64,000 nucleotides of DNA from Dipteris shenzhenensis (Eukaryota; Polypodiophyta; Polypodiopsida; Gleicheniales): NCBI GenBank assembly GCA_047967505.1, contig CM106539.1; one strand, given 5' to 3'. Within the stretch, counting starts at the first letter, position 1; each line of letters opens with the position of its first letter. The notes under the pieces were generated by a model. The model was not told where the DNA came from. It did not search any database and saw nothing but the letters and a program-made list of their open reading frames with translations. This document shows, in pieces, positions 11,204 to 23,012 of this stretch. Both the position numbers and the translations under genes were made by a program.

Positions 11204-12618
11204 GATGCAAATAAAGCAAAATCCCAAATGCTAGTGCCTCAAGAGAGAATCACACCAAATACCAGGTGCACCCAAATGTGTATGCCACAATAGAGTGAAA
11301 TATCACCAAAACTCAAAGCTCAAAGCATCTGACTCATGTGCATATACTATGCATCCATATGAGCAAATCTGGCCCAAAAGAAAATGCCAATAAGTGCCAA
11401 ATGACTCAAGCATAAACACTGTCCACTGGCATATGCATCAATAATGTCTCATCCAAGAGAGCATAGCACTATTAGTGCATCACCTGCAATGTTTCAAAGC
11501 TGTCCCTCAGCATAAAATAGCATCCATGTGCAAAGCGTCCATAAAAAATAGCATCCCACAAGGCAATTTGGGCCTATCAACACATCCAATAAGGACCGCA
11601 ATGCATCCAAATGGCCTATAAATCATCCACTACATCCCAATGCACACCACGAATGAGCGCACACTGCTCAAACTCTGCAACCAGAGTGATCTGCATAAGG
11701 TATGCTCAAGAAATCATAGTCCCACGGTAATGAGCGCTACTGAAAATAGAACCTGAGATGCTTCAAAACATGAGCGCCATTGCATAATCGGAATCAACAA
11801 GAAAATCTGCAAATATCTCTCTTCTGTCAGAACTCCAAAATCCCAACCGATGAGTGAGAAATGGGAGTCAACACTTATCCACTGCCATGTGGCATAAATC
11901 TAAGGTTTCAAAACCTTAGTATGAAAAATGCATAACAGAGAGACGAAATCGAATACACAGAGATTTAAAACTCTAAAAATCCTCCATCGAATCACGCAAG
12001 AACTGATAGGTAGGGGTTTTTGGGCGTCCGGAACGCAATGGGATAGACGGTTTTGGAAACCGTGGTCTCAATCACTGGGTCCCAACACACGGACTGAAAA
12101 ACGTTTTTGGAAACAGAGCTATCTGTAAACTCCACCGGAGTGCGAATGATGAGCAACATAGAAGTTTTAGGACCTCCTAAGTCCACTGGAACTGACAGAT
12201 CTGCAAATGGTTGCTCCAAACTTGAGTTCCAACACCCGGGCAAAAAACGCAGGAACTGACACAGTGACTCAGAAATCCAATGAAATGATCCCAGATTCAG
12301 GAATGAAGGTGTTTCCAGGCTCCTGAAGTAATGTGGATACCAAAAGCAAGCAATAGTTGCCTCTACAAGTCAATACGGAGTCTCTGTCATCGAACGGAAC
12401 AGGGAAAAGCTCAAAAAACGACTTTTTCTTTGAAAGCTCTTAACAGGCTCTCAAAACCACTTCGCAAAGCCAAAGTGACTTTTCCAAAGGTTCCTCCAAG
12501 GTCTCTGCACACTCGGATGCGAGTAAAGTCACCCACAAAGCTTCCCACAAAGCTTCTCCTTCCTCCCACAGAGCTACTGAGCTTCAAGCATTCACGCACG
12601 CTTAGCTAGATCACCCGG
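11204..12618 (-). other. Cop1 5' untranslated leader
   Basis: About 1.4 kb between the PBS and the Gag start, without a convincing frame. It would hold the dimerisation and packaging signals of an active element; none can be pinpointed by eye. Confidence 0.7.
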
Positions 12619-12630
12619 GCTCTGATACCA
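12619..12630 (-). other. Cop1 primer binding site, initiator Met tRNA
   Basis: The minus strand reads TGGTATCAGAGC, complementary to the 3' end of plant initiator-Met tRNA, two bases from the LTR end. Confidence 0.93.
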
Positions 12631-12632
12631 GT

Positions 12633-12803
12633 TGAGAGTGTTCTCAACGGAAGCAAGAATGGAAGAAGGAGAGAGAGAGACAGAGAGCCACACAAGTTTT
12701 GGTGGGTGCAGAACCACCCTAATCTTCTTTTTCATTCATTTATATATGTATTTGAGTATTGTACATAACCGGGGTTAAGGCACAGTGACCTTTAACCCCC
12801 ACA
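12633..12803 (-). repeat. Cop1 5' LTR
   Basis: 171 bp, TG...CA, flanked outside by TSD CAAAC. It includes a short inverted repeat (GGGGTTAAGG at 12771-12780 with CCTTTAACCCC at 12789-12799) absent from the truncated left LTR, and a TATA-like box. Confidence 0.9.
12738..12746 (-). promoter_or_regulatory. TATA-like box in Cop1 LTR
   Basis: The minus strand reads TATATAAAT inside the 5' LTR, at a position suitable for pol II initiation of the element RNA. Confidence 0.5.
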
Positions 12804-12808
12804 CAAAC

Positions 12809-14245
12809 AATTATGCCCTCCACAAAAAAAGTAATATTGTGCACGTCATGATTATCGATGCATACAACAATTTTGATTTTCACAAGGTACTGTATCTCTT
12901 GCATGCTTGAGACATCTCTTAGAGTACAGACCTACAAACTTGGAACCTCAGATTTTTGGATCTTTGGAACATCCTTCAGCATTCCGCACTCGTATTTTTT
13001 GGGTATTCAAAATTTCAAACTTTTAGAAAACTCCCTTTTGATTTGGTAAGTAGCCACTACATATACCATTACTACTCCAGCCTAAAGTACTGATTCATCT
13101 CCCACAGCATTTACGACAGATAATGTTGGTGCATGATACGGCTTCAATCTATAACCATTCACTAGTTTTGAAAATGGATTGCCATACATATCCTCCAATC
13201 TAAATGTTCCTTCTCCTAACACCTCCATAATTTTGTAAGGACCATCATATCTCAACTATTGTTTTCATGGATGAGGATCTAGCTTAGAATTAAACATCAA
13301 CACTAGATCTCCTTTCTTAAATACTTTAAACTTAATGTTCCTATTTATCCAAGCTTGCCTTATCTTTTGAATCATATCTAAAATATAGGAACTCACCACC
13401 ATGTCTTCCTCCAGCTTCAACAATTGTTGAATCCTATGATTAACTGATTCCTCTAGAGACAATCTATTCTCAGCTTTTTGCTATTCGGAGACTAGGCACA
13501 ATAAACTCCATTGGTACTACTACTTCACATCCATAAACAAGGTGAAATGGTGTCATTCTAGTAGTTACCTTATAGGCTATACAAAACGCCCACAATGCTA
13601 AATGTAGTTTTTGGTCCCAATCAATTCAATTTTTTGAAACTATCCTTCTCACAATCTTCTTGAATGTTTTATTGGAATTCTCAGCCTAGCCATTAGCCTG
13701 TGGATAGTATGTAGTTGACTTCTTATGCACAATCATGTGTGCATGTGTTAATTTCTTCATAACTTTATTCATGAAATAAACCCCTTAATCAAAAAGCATC
13801 TCTATTGGAGAACCAAAACTGGCTATGATATTGTGATAAATAAAAGCTATGGTAGCCACTGTATTATCTCACAAGGCAATTTACTCTACCCACTTAGTGC
13901 AGTAGTTGTGGCTACCAAAATATACTTATTGCTAGTATATCTAGCCGAAGGTTTGATCGGACCCATAAAATCGAGTCCCCATTTCTGGAATGGACCCAAA
14001 GGTAAGATAGGCTGATATGGCATCCGATCTTCATCTATTGTCCTGTCATCTCTTTGACATGGAAGACAATTTTTAGCAAAATGATGAGCATCTTTCAATA
14101 CTATAGGCCACCACAAACCTACCTACATGATCGTTTTTCCACTAATATCACTAGAAAAGTGAGCTCTTGAATTTCCAGCATGTGCTCCCATTAGGATTGC
14201 TTTCCTTTCATGATCTGGCACACATCTTCGGATAATTTGTGACAA
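12809..14245 (-). pseudogene. Ty3/gypsy integrase relic
   Basis: The first 300 bases (12809-13100) show nothing clear. Then, in minus direction from 14245: HERKAILMGAHAGNSRAHFS and [20 protein letters not shown] (H2C2 zinc finger, about 14215-14060); [15 protein letters not shown] (core with first catalytic Asp, about 14000-13950); a poorly preserved core; and the integrase C-terminal segment FKVFKKGDLVLMFNSKLDPHP (about 13330-13265). Stops and frameshifts occur throughout. No LTR was assigned. This family differs from G1 and G2. Confidence 0.85.
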
Positions 14246-14249
14246 AATA

Positions 14250-14496
14250 TGAAGAGGGGAGAGGAGAAGAGTGGAGATAAGGAGAGAGGGCACAACTAGA
14301 GAGCACACCACAAATGACTAAATGTACACTAGATTTAGTTGAAAAAATAGAATATATACAAACCCATTTAGGGTTAGGGTTAGGGGATCTAACCCTTTCC
14401 TTTATAGCACTCTATAAGGTTAGTGCTATGCACATATGATCACGTGATGGTGCTATGCACACATGATCACATGATGTTGAGCATGAACTCTCAACA
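14250..14496 (-). repeat. Cop2 3' LTR with adjacent polypurine tract
   Basis: The inner end TCTCAACA (14489-14496) abuts a pyrimidine tract CCTTCCCTCAAG (polypurine on the minus strand), which is repeated about 32 bases further in. The outer end is placed at TGAAGAGGGG (14250) by analogy with other LTRs here. Contains a short TTAGGG run (about 14366-14384). With no partner LTR, the outer boundary is tentative. Confidence 0.6.
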
Positions 14497-14613
14497 CCTT
14501 CCCTCAAGATCAACATCATGAAGTAGGCCTTCCCTCAAGATGATGATTCTGGGGAATCGAAGAAGGACTGAGAATTACATTCCACCACACCCTTTAATGG
14601 GAATGTCCTTCCT

Positions 14614-15399
14614 CTACATCAAACCAAGAGCTAGTCGGTGTTTCTCGAATAGCTTTAATGAGTGGTTTGGTAAAGATGTTTGCAACATTTTCTTTGCTAT
14701 CACAATGCTGCAATGTGATTCACCAAGTAACACTCTTTCTATGATGAAGTGCTCTTTGACATCAATGTGCTTTGTCCTGGAGTGATATACGGGATTCTTG
14801 GCCAATGCTTGAGCCGATTGACTATCACAATATATTGTTGTTGGCTTTGACTCATCAAAGTAATCTATTTCTGACAATAGTCTTCTGAGCCATATAGCCT
14901 CACATGCACCTATAGTGAGTGCTCTATATTCTACTTCAGTCGAAGACAAAGAAACAGTTAGCTATTTGTTTGACAACCATGATATAGCACCTTGACCAAG
15001 GCAAAATGCATATCCCTGTGTCAATCTCCTGGTCTCATGATCTACGGCATAGTCAGTGTCACAGTATCCATGCAACCATGGATGACTTCCTCTGTATTCT
15101 ATCCCAAACTGTCTTGTTTCTCTAATGTATCTCAAGACTCTTTTGGCTGCATTCCAATGAGACTATTTTGGATTTGCCATAAATTGTGCTAGTGAGCTTA
15201 CTGCATAACAAATATCTGGCCGTGTGATAGTCAAATATATAAGAGATCCAATGAGCTGCCTGTAGTATCTGTCATTGACTATAGGCTTTTCTGAATCTTT
15301 AGTAAGTTTCAAACTCTGTTCCATGGGAGTGGCTGCAATCTTGCAATCTGCCATATGAAACTTCTTTAGGAGACTGCAAATATACTTGAGTTGAGTCAT
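14614..15399 (-). pseudogene. Cop2 RT C-terminus and RNase H
   Basis: RT end (15399-15163) contains KKFHMADCKIAATPMEQSLK and TITRPDICYAVSSLAQFM. RNase H (14949-14614) contains SSTEVEYRAL, CDSQSAQALAKNPVYHSRTK and HIDVKEHFI. The two parts are in different frames, with a break around 15000-15160. Confidence 0.9.
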
Positions 15400-16310
15400 G
15401 AATGTGCTATCTAAATCTCTCCAAAACCCAATTCTATCTGGCTAGAGGTCTTCTTTCCCTAGTAGACCGTCTAAGCTATTGTGGCTCTACTTGGGGTGTT
15501 GCTGGCAATTCTTGCTCTTCTTCATCAACCTGTTCTGTAGATGACTGTGAAGTTGATGCTTCTATCTCTTGTGTAGGTGAGGTTTTCCATTATGATTCCT
15601 CATCAAAGATTACATCTCTGAGATAATGACCTTGCGGTTGATGGGATCATACAATTTGTATGCTTTACTTTCTTCACTGTAGCCAACCATGATGCATTTG
15701 CGTGACTTCGCATCCAATTTCCTGCGATGATCATCATGTATGTGGGCATATCCTTTGCAACCAAATATGCGGAGATGCCCAATGTGTGGCTTGTGTCCAG
15801 TGAATGCTTCATAAGCAGTCATACCTTGTATCGGTTCGGTAGGAAGCCAATTAAACGAGTAGTTTACTATAGCTACTACTTCTGCCCAATACTGATTCGG
15901 AAGATGCTTTTCACTAAGCATTGCTCTAGCACTGTCTACTAAAGTCCCATTCTTCCTTTCAGCTCTTGCATTCTGATGAGGAGTATCTGCACATGTGAAT
16001 TGTCTTCATATGTCATGATTTTTGCAAAAGTTCATGAATGCCAAAGACATGTATTCACCTCCTCTATCTAATCTCATGACCTTGATCTTTCTGCCTGTCT
16101 GGTTTTCTACCATGGCTTTGAATTCTTAAAATCTGGAATACACTTTAGATTTATCTTTTAGAAAGTAGACCCAACAATATCTGCTGTAGTCATCGATGAA
16201 AGTCAAGTAATAAAGTGAACCATTGATGCTGCGGGCCTGGGCATAACCCCATACATCTGTATGTATCAAATCAAGAATACCTCATGCATGAGAGGTACTT
16301 CTACCAAAGT
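15400..16310 (-). pseudogene. Cop2 integrase and IN-RT linker
   Basis: 15921-15610 contains NQYWAEVVAIVNYSFNWLPT, FTGHKPHIGHLRIFGCKGYA and RKCIMVGYSEESKAYKLYDP, the conserved C-terminal part of copia integrase. The catalytic core lies at about 16300-15940 with several stops. The linker (15600-15420) is acidic and Ser/Thr-rich. RT core should follow but is deleted. Confidence 0.85.
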
Positions 16311-16314
16311 TGGT

Positions 16315-16875
16315 TCACTTTTGTTTACCAAAGTAGCATGCTTCACAAACTTTTCCAAGAAACTGTAGCTTTAGAATCCCAATTGCCATATTTTGATTCC
16401 TTAGATCTAACAAGTACTTGAAGTTGACATGACCATATCTCTTGTGCCATTTTGCAGATAGTGGCATTTGTTGTAGTTGAGCTGACATGGCATGCTTATC
16501 TAATACTATAGCTAGCATTCTATATAAGCGTCCTTCTTTGACACCTTTTGCTACTAGCTGACATCTTTTGGATTTATCTCTGATAGTGCATTCATCACCG
16601 TCATGACTTTGTAATTGTGTTCCGTCATTTGACCTACTGACAAAAGATTTTTGCTGAGCTTCGGAACATAGCGGCACATCTTTCACTAATCCTTTCATAC
16701 CAGTGAAATTGTTCATAGGGATAACACTTGTCCCTTGAACTAGATTCGATGTATTGTCTGCTCTGTAGATGAAATTTTTTTGTCCTTCTAATGGCTTCAT
16801 TTCTGTGAACCATTCCTTATGATTTGTCATGTGAGATGATGCACCGCTGTCGATGTACCAAGGATCCTGTTCCAC
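16315..16875 (-). pseudogene. Cop2 protease and GAG-pre-integrase
   Basis: Starts MEQDPWYIDSGASSHMTNHK, with aspartic protease motif DSGAS. The GAG-pre-integrase segment WHKRYGHVNFKYLLDL and zinc-binding CEACYFGKQK follow. Open for 186 codons. Confidence 0.9.
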
Positions 16876-16915
16876 TTGGTCGACTTGATAGCTATAATCC
16901 TCTTTGGGATTGAAA

Positions 16916-18306
16916 TCAGTGTGTCTGAGTACACTGTATCAGTCTAATGCGATTCCTCGTGTGCAAGAAACATATTGCCATGTTCATTTGCAAAATGATT
17001 GTGAATAGAATGTCCACCATGATGATTTTCTCTGCCTCGAGAATTCCCTCATACTCCTTCTTGCAGTAATGTCTCTTATAGTGTCCAAGCTTGTGATAGT
17101 AGTTGCACTGTATGTTTGACACGTTGGTAGATGCATTCCCTCATCCTTGAAATCTTCCTCGGGTGGAATGATTTCCTCTTTATTCTAATGTTGCTGAGGA
17201 TGATGCTGATGCTGATGCTAATGATGACTTTGGGTTTGTTGCTGATGATGACCACTTTTTTGAGATGACCTACCTCTGCCTCTGCCTTTGCCTTTGCTTC
17301 TGTCTAAAGCTGTGAATGCCTAATCATTAGAATGATGTTTACGTGCTTGAATGGCCTGAGTCCTAAGTGCTTCTCCAAGTAGGACTGACTAAAGTTCGAC
17401 TGAAGTTCTTCCAATGTTGAAATTTGCCGTTGGATGGCAATACTCTGGACTAGATTCTCGTATCCCTCTCCTAGTCCATTAAGGATGACTTGAACCATTT
17501 CTGTGGGGTTCATAGTCTCTCCTGCTACTGCAAGTTGATTGTTGTAGTCTTTTATGCGGAGTACATAAGCATGACCAGTTTCACTGCTGTTGCGGGAACT
17601 CTATTTGATCTAGTTTCTCAGCTCGGGGGGGTCACTCATCATATGTAACCCTATCACGTGAGTTCAACAGAAGGATTTTTTTAATTTCTAAAATTTACAG
17701 AAATAAATATACATAAGGGACTATTTAAAATAGTTTTGGAAAAAATTTACAGATTTGTATAGAGAAGGGGTACATTTTATTAATGAAATTTTTTACAGAT
17801 AAAGGACTTTAAATATAGGCCTTGAACGCACGTGATATAGAGGGTTTATACATAGTGACCCCCCCGAGTTTCTCAGTGTGAGAATCTTGGATGTATTCTT
17901 GGACTCGTAGAGAGCTGCGAACATATCCCATGCTTCTTTCAATGTCTTGACTATGTTGAGCTATCGTAGCATGACATCTTACACATTCTGCTTGATCAGA
18001 TGATAGGCATACTTGTCTTTCTTATCCCATTCTGCCTTAACTCGGGCAATGGCAAGATCTGCTACTGGTGCGAAAACTATTTGTGTAGCTGTAGATGCCA
18101 TTGTAGATCGCGTTGCTGGTGCTATGACAACAGATGGAGTAGAGCTACTGGTGGCAGGATTGTCTAATGCTCTTGGTGTAGATCCATTGACAAACTGCCA
18201 TTTGTCCTGAAGTACAAGAATGGTCTCCATTCCGTATTTCCATTTACCATAATTGGAGTTGTCAAGCTTAGGAGATGCCTCCAAATTGAGGTTGCTAGTC
18301 GACATG
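16916..18306 (-). pseudogene. Cop2 gag, broken and interrupted by a MITE
   Basis: Gag N-terminus at 18306-17979 (LEASPKLDNSNYGKWKYGME, a copia Gag signature). Middle part at 17513-17304 (MVQVILNGLGEGYENLVQSI). Degenerate zinc knuckle at 17122-16916 (CNYYHKLGHYKRHYC, one Cys replaced). The frame is cut by the MITE at 17622-17868 and by several other lesions. Confidence 0.85.
17622..17868. mobile_element. 247-bp MITE with 14-bp perfect inverted ends, 8-bp TSD
   Basis: The ends are perfect inverted repeats, CTCGGGGGGGTCAC and GTGACCCCCCCGAG; imperfect pairing extends to about 45-50 bases. The element is flanked by direct TTTCTCAG (17614-17621 and 17869-17876). The interior is AT-rich and non-coding. 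An 8-bp TSD is typical of hAT-type insertions; a 9-bp Mutator-type duplication cannot be fully excluded because the neighbouring G is ambiguous. The superfamily is inference; the insertion into Cop2 gag is clear. Confidence 0.9.
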
Positions 18307-18323
18307 GTGCAAGAAATAGTCAA

Positions 18324-19250
18324 AAGTGTTGTGAAAATCTATGTATGAATCAACTGCAAATACACTGACTATGGCAAGTGAAATCTCTAAACCATCGGTG
18401 AAGATAGGACTACAATATATAAAATCTGATCTATATTACAAGGCTTGTGGCAATGATGTCGAGAATATCCAAGATGCCAGGAATAGCCAAGAGGCTTTAC
18501 AAAGCTGAAATGATGTGCACGATGCCTTGAGATAGCCGAATAGGCTTTATAATGGTGGCATGTGTGTGTGAAATCAAGTGCTATCTACCGACTGAAACAA
18601 TCTGCAATGCCTCCGTACTCTTTGAAGTCTACTCACTGAACTAATCAACATAAGGTTTTAGGTAATATAATGATGTGAAACCATATGTGAGTGTATTGAC
18701 TGACTCCGAGTAGGTACTAGTCAAGAATTTTGGGCATGGCTTAGATTGGAAACTTGGGGAAATTCAAAGCATCCCCTCTATGGCAATCTAGTCTACTCTG
18801 ATCTAGATGTATACCAACCTTCGATCGATGAAAGAAAAGCAAATAATTCCTTTTCTTTTGTTCTTTTTAAGTGCTGGGTCAAATGCATCAATGTAGAGGC
18901 AAATGTGCATGAAGGAAGTGGTTTTGTCGGCGAGGCTCAAATGTGAATGTGACTTGTGCCGAAATGTGCGTGTGATGTAACAATGTGTAGAGCATGAAAA
19001 AACGAGTGACTTTCCTTTTTGGAGCACCCTCAAATTCTTCCTGGATCAAGAGATACGACTTGATCTAGGTGGAGGGGCAAAAGGAGTGCAAATGGTGCTC
19101 AATGATGATGTGTCATTGTGAGTTACATGCAGTGATGATGTGGCAGTGTGCCTAGCAAGAGGTGTGCCAATGGAGCCCTATGTTGAGGTGGCAGGAGTGG
19201 TCACATGTAGTGACTAAGGAGCACTGTGTGTGCCTACAGAGGTCAGTGCT
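18324..19250. other. probable Cop2 leader remnant, otherwise unassigned
   Basis: Lies upstream of the Cop2 gag start. Partly repeated wording (ATAGCC...AGGCTTTA twice near 18490-18555). No PBS, LTR or gene recognised. Confidence 0.4.
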
Positions 19251-19259
19251 GACTGGATA

Positions 19260-19690
19260 GCTACGGTGGCACTACTGAGGTGGCACAGGTGATGATGTCA
19301 ACAGATGATGTGGCAATGATAACCTGGCATAGATGATGTGGCACAGGTGATGTGGTAGATGATGTGGCATACTTGATGTGGCAGATGATGTGGCACAAAT
19401 GATGTGTCACTGATGACATGGTAGGTGACGTGTCCCTGATCACATGGCAAGTGACGTGTCCTTGATGATGTGGTAGTGGTGATGTGTCCTTGATGACATG
19501 GTAGTGGTGATGTGGCAGAGGTGACATGGCTAGATGATGTGGACTACTGAGCTGATGTGGCATTCGTGCCACATGTCAAGAATTGAGAGGCTTATCTGCC
19601 ATGTGGTAGATAAGATGATGTGGCATATGACCAACTTGATGCTGACATGGTAGACTAATGAGGCTACTGATGTGGCAAGGAGATAGGATA
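19260..19690. repeat. GATGATGTGGCA-type degenerate minisatellite
   Basis: About 430 bases built of irregular units around GATGATGTGGCA with spacers of 2-15 bases (many TGATGTGGCA, TGACATGGTA and TGACGTGTCC variants). The antisense reads as a His/Ser/Pro-rich frame that is only a by-product of the repeat. Confidence 0.85.
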
Positions 19691-20310
19691 TGCCACGTGT
19701 CATGATTTGGCTTACCAAAATCTTTTGAGGTGCTGATGGAATCTTTAAGATTTCGTCATCTTCTCCATCGTTGGCCATTCGGAGGAGAGTTGCTGTTGAA
19801 AACTAAAACACGAGCTTTTCGTTGCCAGAGCCTTTGGAGTCTCAAACTAGTTGCTGGAGATGGAGTAGACCGTTTGCTCGCATCTGGAGTACATTTTTTT
19901 TCAATACATATTGCTAGTGAGACTACCAAAAAGAGGCTCTACCCCTCATGATGTCTCTGGATACAGAATATGAGATTGCTTGATGCTTGGATTGCAGCTA
20001 GAAACATTGCATAGGCAAAGCCACTATATGCCTCAAGTGTTGGAAATTGATGTATGGCTCACGTGCTAGAATGTGCAAATCATGGCCAAAATCAAGACCC
20101 CTTAGAGATTCCATGAGGGCTATCCTTTTACTACTACACACGTCACCTTTAGTCGAGGGCAGAACCATTCATCATCATAGGCAACAGGTTCATGGGACCC
20201 CATCCCATGATCCAAGGCATTATTCAAAGACAAAGTATTTTTGACCATTCTCAAATGGAGTTTGCCAATTCCTAATCTGATTGATTGCATTTACTGGACT
20301 TGCAATGCTT

Positions 20311-20425
20311 GCAAAGCCCTTGCTTAAGCTTGAATGAGCCTCTTGATTTTGGGGGTATAATGGTCAAAAATGGCTTAACATGCCCAAAATCAAGAGGCTC
20401 ATTCAAGTTTAAGCAAGGGCTTTGT
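20311..20425. repeat. hairpin: 43-bp inverted repeat, 29-bp loop
   Basis: Left arm 20311-20353 and right arm 20383-20425 are reverse complements with about two mismatches (core CTCTTGATTTTGGG / CCCAAAATCAAGAG). No TSD was identified. The motif CCAAAATCAAGACCCC, or its complement, also occurs near 20075 and in each unit of the 43.8-45.8 kb array. Confidence 0.85.
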
Positions 20426-22953
20426 AGGTCTTGTTTTTTGGTGGCAAAAGCATGAAAAATGATAGCGCATTAATGTGTTGCCATTCTTATGCTTCCCCCC
20501 TCCAAAAACAAGACCCCCAAGCTATTCATTAGAGACATCAAAATGAGGGGAAGGATGACGTGAGGAGTAGAGGAGCTGGCCAATGAGGGGAGGGATAGCC
20601 TTGGAATTGCCAGCAACAAGCATTATGCAAGGAGGTGAGAAGGGAAAGAAGCAAGGAGGTGAGGAGGTGAGGAAGCAAGGAGGTGAGGAGGCAAGAGGCA
20701 ATCTTGAAGGGCAACCAGATTGCTTGCAGGAAATGCTTGGATTAGTGCTACAAATGCCATTTTTTTGTGTGTGTTTTGCAGCATGAAATTTTTATGGCAT
20801 TTTTCTTTTGAAAAATACAACATTGTTGTGATTAATTGTGCTACAAAGAACTCAAGCCGTAAAGCACCATGGATTAGTACAACAATATACATCACAAATG
20901 GATGCATACGAGTACTCATATACATCACTGATGGATGCATACACTTATACTCACATCAATTTCCAATATTGTATTAGATGGACCCTTAGCATTTATGTGT
21001 GCATAGAAGACCATTTCCTACATTGATCCTTGATTTCATAGTTAAATTATTCCCTTTCTCACATTGTAACATGTGAAGATTTAATGTACATGCATTATGG
21101 GCACATTATATTGCAGTTTATGACTAACTTTTTTTATGAATGCATGATACTTGTATATGGTCAAAGAAGGTATATTATCATTTTTGAATGACAACATTAC
21201 TCTATGCTCGATTTTATCCTATATTAGAAACTATGATCAATAAATATTACATAAATGTATTGCTCCATTATATCCTATACTAAAAACTATTTTGACCCAA
21301 ATACATAATGCCAATTGAGGTTAGTACTTATGACAAGTGATGAAAACAATCTAATGGTATGAATGAGATCTTGTAAATTTTTAATATATAGTATGGGTAC
21401 TATGTTGATTGAGCTATTTTTCTAAGGGAATATTTTCAACTTAATTACTAAATACATACTTACAATGGTGACCTGATTCCCATCTGTATGTATAATTAAG
21501 TTTTACTTTGTGTTTAAAAAAAATCTTTTGCATAAGGTTCAAATTCGAATAGTATTTATATTTGTTTAAGACTACCCATTGAGGTGGCTCCTATCCTTAT
21601 ATTGAACATGATAATGTTCATAAAGATTTTATGAATACAAATAGATAGCATTGGCTCTCTTTTTAGTGGTTGGGAATGAACCCTAAAAGTACCCTAAAAC
21701 GACTATGTATTCCCTTATTTGTAGCATGGAAGTGATCATGGTAGAGTGGCATAATCCCTATTTTTCTTTTTTCATAGGTTCTTTTGTTGCTACTCATGGT
21801 TGGCGAATACACCACAACATAGATCCGAATAGATATTTGTTTTTTGCTTCAACTTGCTTAACTAGACTTTCCTTGATGATTGTTCGATTGTGCATGATGA
21901 GTAGTCACTGGCTTAATTGATGCATTAAGTGCAATGTTTTCCTTAAAGTTTTTCATACTACAGGATATGAGTTTGCTCGTAGGGGTGGAAATAGAAGCTT
22001 GTTAATGCCTGGTGCATATTTTCTATTAGATGCCATAGGATACTAGTTACAGAGTGTCTTTGCCAATTATTTCACTTGAATCATGCTCCTCTTATGCTTG
22101 ATTTTGTGGTCACGTATTGAGTTTAACATAATAGTCTAAAGGATACTGGATGAGCACTCAATATAGTGGTTAGATGCATTCATTTCTAGTTCCGATAGAA
22201 CTATCATTTAGACATTGTCATAATAGAAGTATGGAGGGCTAAAATCCTTTTTTGGCTTCCTAAGTTTTTAAAAGTATGGTATTGTCCAGATAACATAGGT
22301 ATTTTCACTAAGCAAAATTAATCCTTATGATGAAAATGTGTTTTTTTTCTTTTGACATAGTTAGTTCTGTTTCCATGTTTTTGGATCGAATGTATGGATG
22401 ATCTTCTGCAAGCATAAAAGACATGATATGTATATGTAGCACATGATCATGTTTACATATTTTCAGTCATATATTCTACCTTGTGATCTATCATTATCTT
22501 GTTGTGTGGATGTTCAATCTGAGTAGTGTTTGCTTTTTTTATAAATTTTATGTATTGTTGTGTCTCTACCTCTCCACAATGACTCAAATGTGATAGTATG
22601 GGGATGAAAGAGAAGTTAATTATGAGTTTTAGGCATGCCTTCATTGTTGGAATATGTTTAATTTGCTTATGATCACATCAATTGTTCCAATGATATTGAG
22701 AGGAATAAGATGCTGGATGAGGTTTTCGCTTGCTTGAAACCTATTTAATCTTGCTCGCTTATTTGGGGCTACTCGCTTTTCTCCGCTCGCTTTCTCCGCT
22801 CGCTTTTTGGTAATCCTCCCCCCCTCCTAAAAAATTAAACTTTTTTTTTTTTGGGGGGGGTGACACATATAACATGCGCCACAAGTTGGCAACATGTGGC
22901 ATGCATCAGATGTTGAAGGGGGGGGTGTTTGAAGTGGGGTGAAGTTCTGTTTG

Positions 22954-22955
<2 letters not shown>
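20426..22955. other. unassigned AT-rich DNA
   Basis: Contains an imperfect palindrome around AGCGCATTAATGTGTT (about 20440-20490), related in form to cores in the 44-45 kb foldbacks, and an AAGGAGGTGAGGAGG-type purine minisatellite (about 20625-20700). The rest, 20.9-22.8 kb, shows no gene or transposon feature I can support. A T-run followed by a G-run lies at about 22841-22860. Confidence 0.4.

Positions 22956-23009
<54 letters not shown>
22956..23009. repeat. (TC)27 microsatellite
   Basis: 54 bases of uninterrupted TC/CT dinucleotide. Confidence 0.98.

Positions 23010-23012
<3 letters not shown>

Larger units (their letters stand above)
7639..12803 (-). mobile_element. Ty1/copia retrotransposon Cop1 (internally deleted)
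   Basis: Minus-strand element bounded by a perfect 5-bp target duplication CAAAC (7634-7638 and 12804-12808). The 5' LTR (right) is complete at 171 bp; the PBS for initiator-Met tRNA lies two bases inside it; gag, protease, integrase and RT follow leftwards. RNase H, the polypurine tract and the first 40-45 bp of the 3' LTR are missing: RT coding sequence runs straight into LTR at about 7767. Gag-pol is also broken at about 10900 and 9610. The element is dead. Confidence 0.92.
14250..18323 (-). mobile_element. Ty1/copia retrotransposon Cop2 (decayed, 5' LTR missing)
   Basis: Domains on the minus strand in copia order from the right: Gag (18306), zinc knuckle, protease, integrase, a short RT remnant, RNase H, PPT, 3' LTR. 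Most of RT is deleted: the IN-RT linker near 15420-15600 joins the end of RT at 15399. No 5' LTR or PBS was found to the right, so the 5' end is lost or beyond recognition. A MITE lies in gag. Older than Cop1, judged by its stops. Confidence 0.88.

Noticed and set aside
14366-14384. Telomere-like TTAGGG run
   Set aside because: Only about three units, inside the Cop2 LTR; plant telomeres are usually TTTAGGG.
19260-19690. CRISPR-like array
   Set aside because: Repeats are irregular in length and spacing, spacers are not unique, and the context is a plant transposon region.
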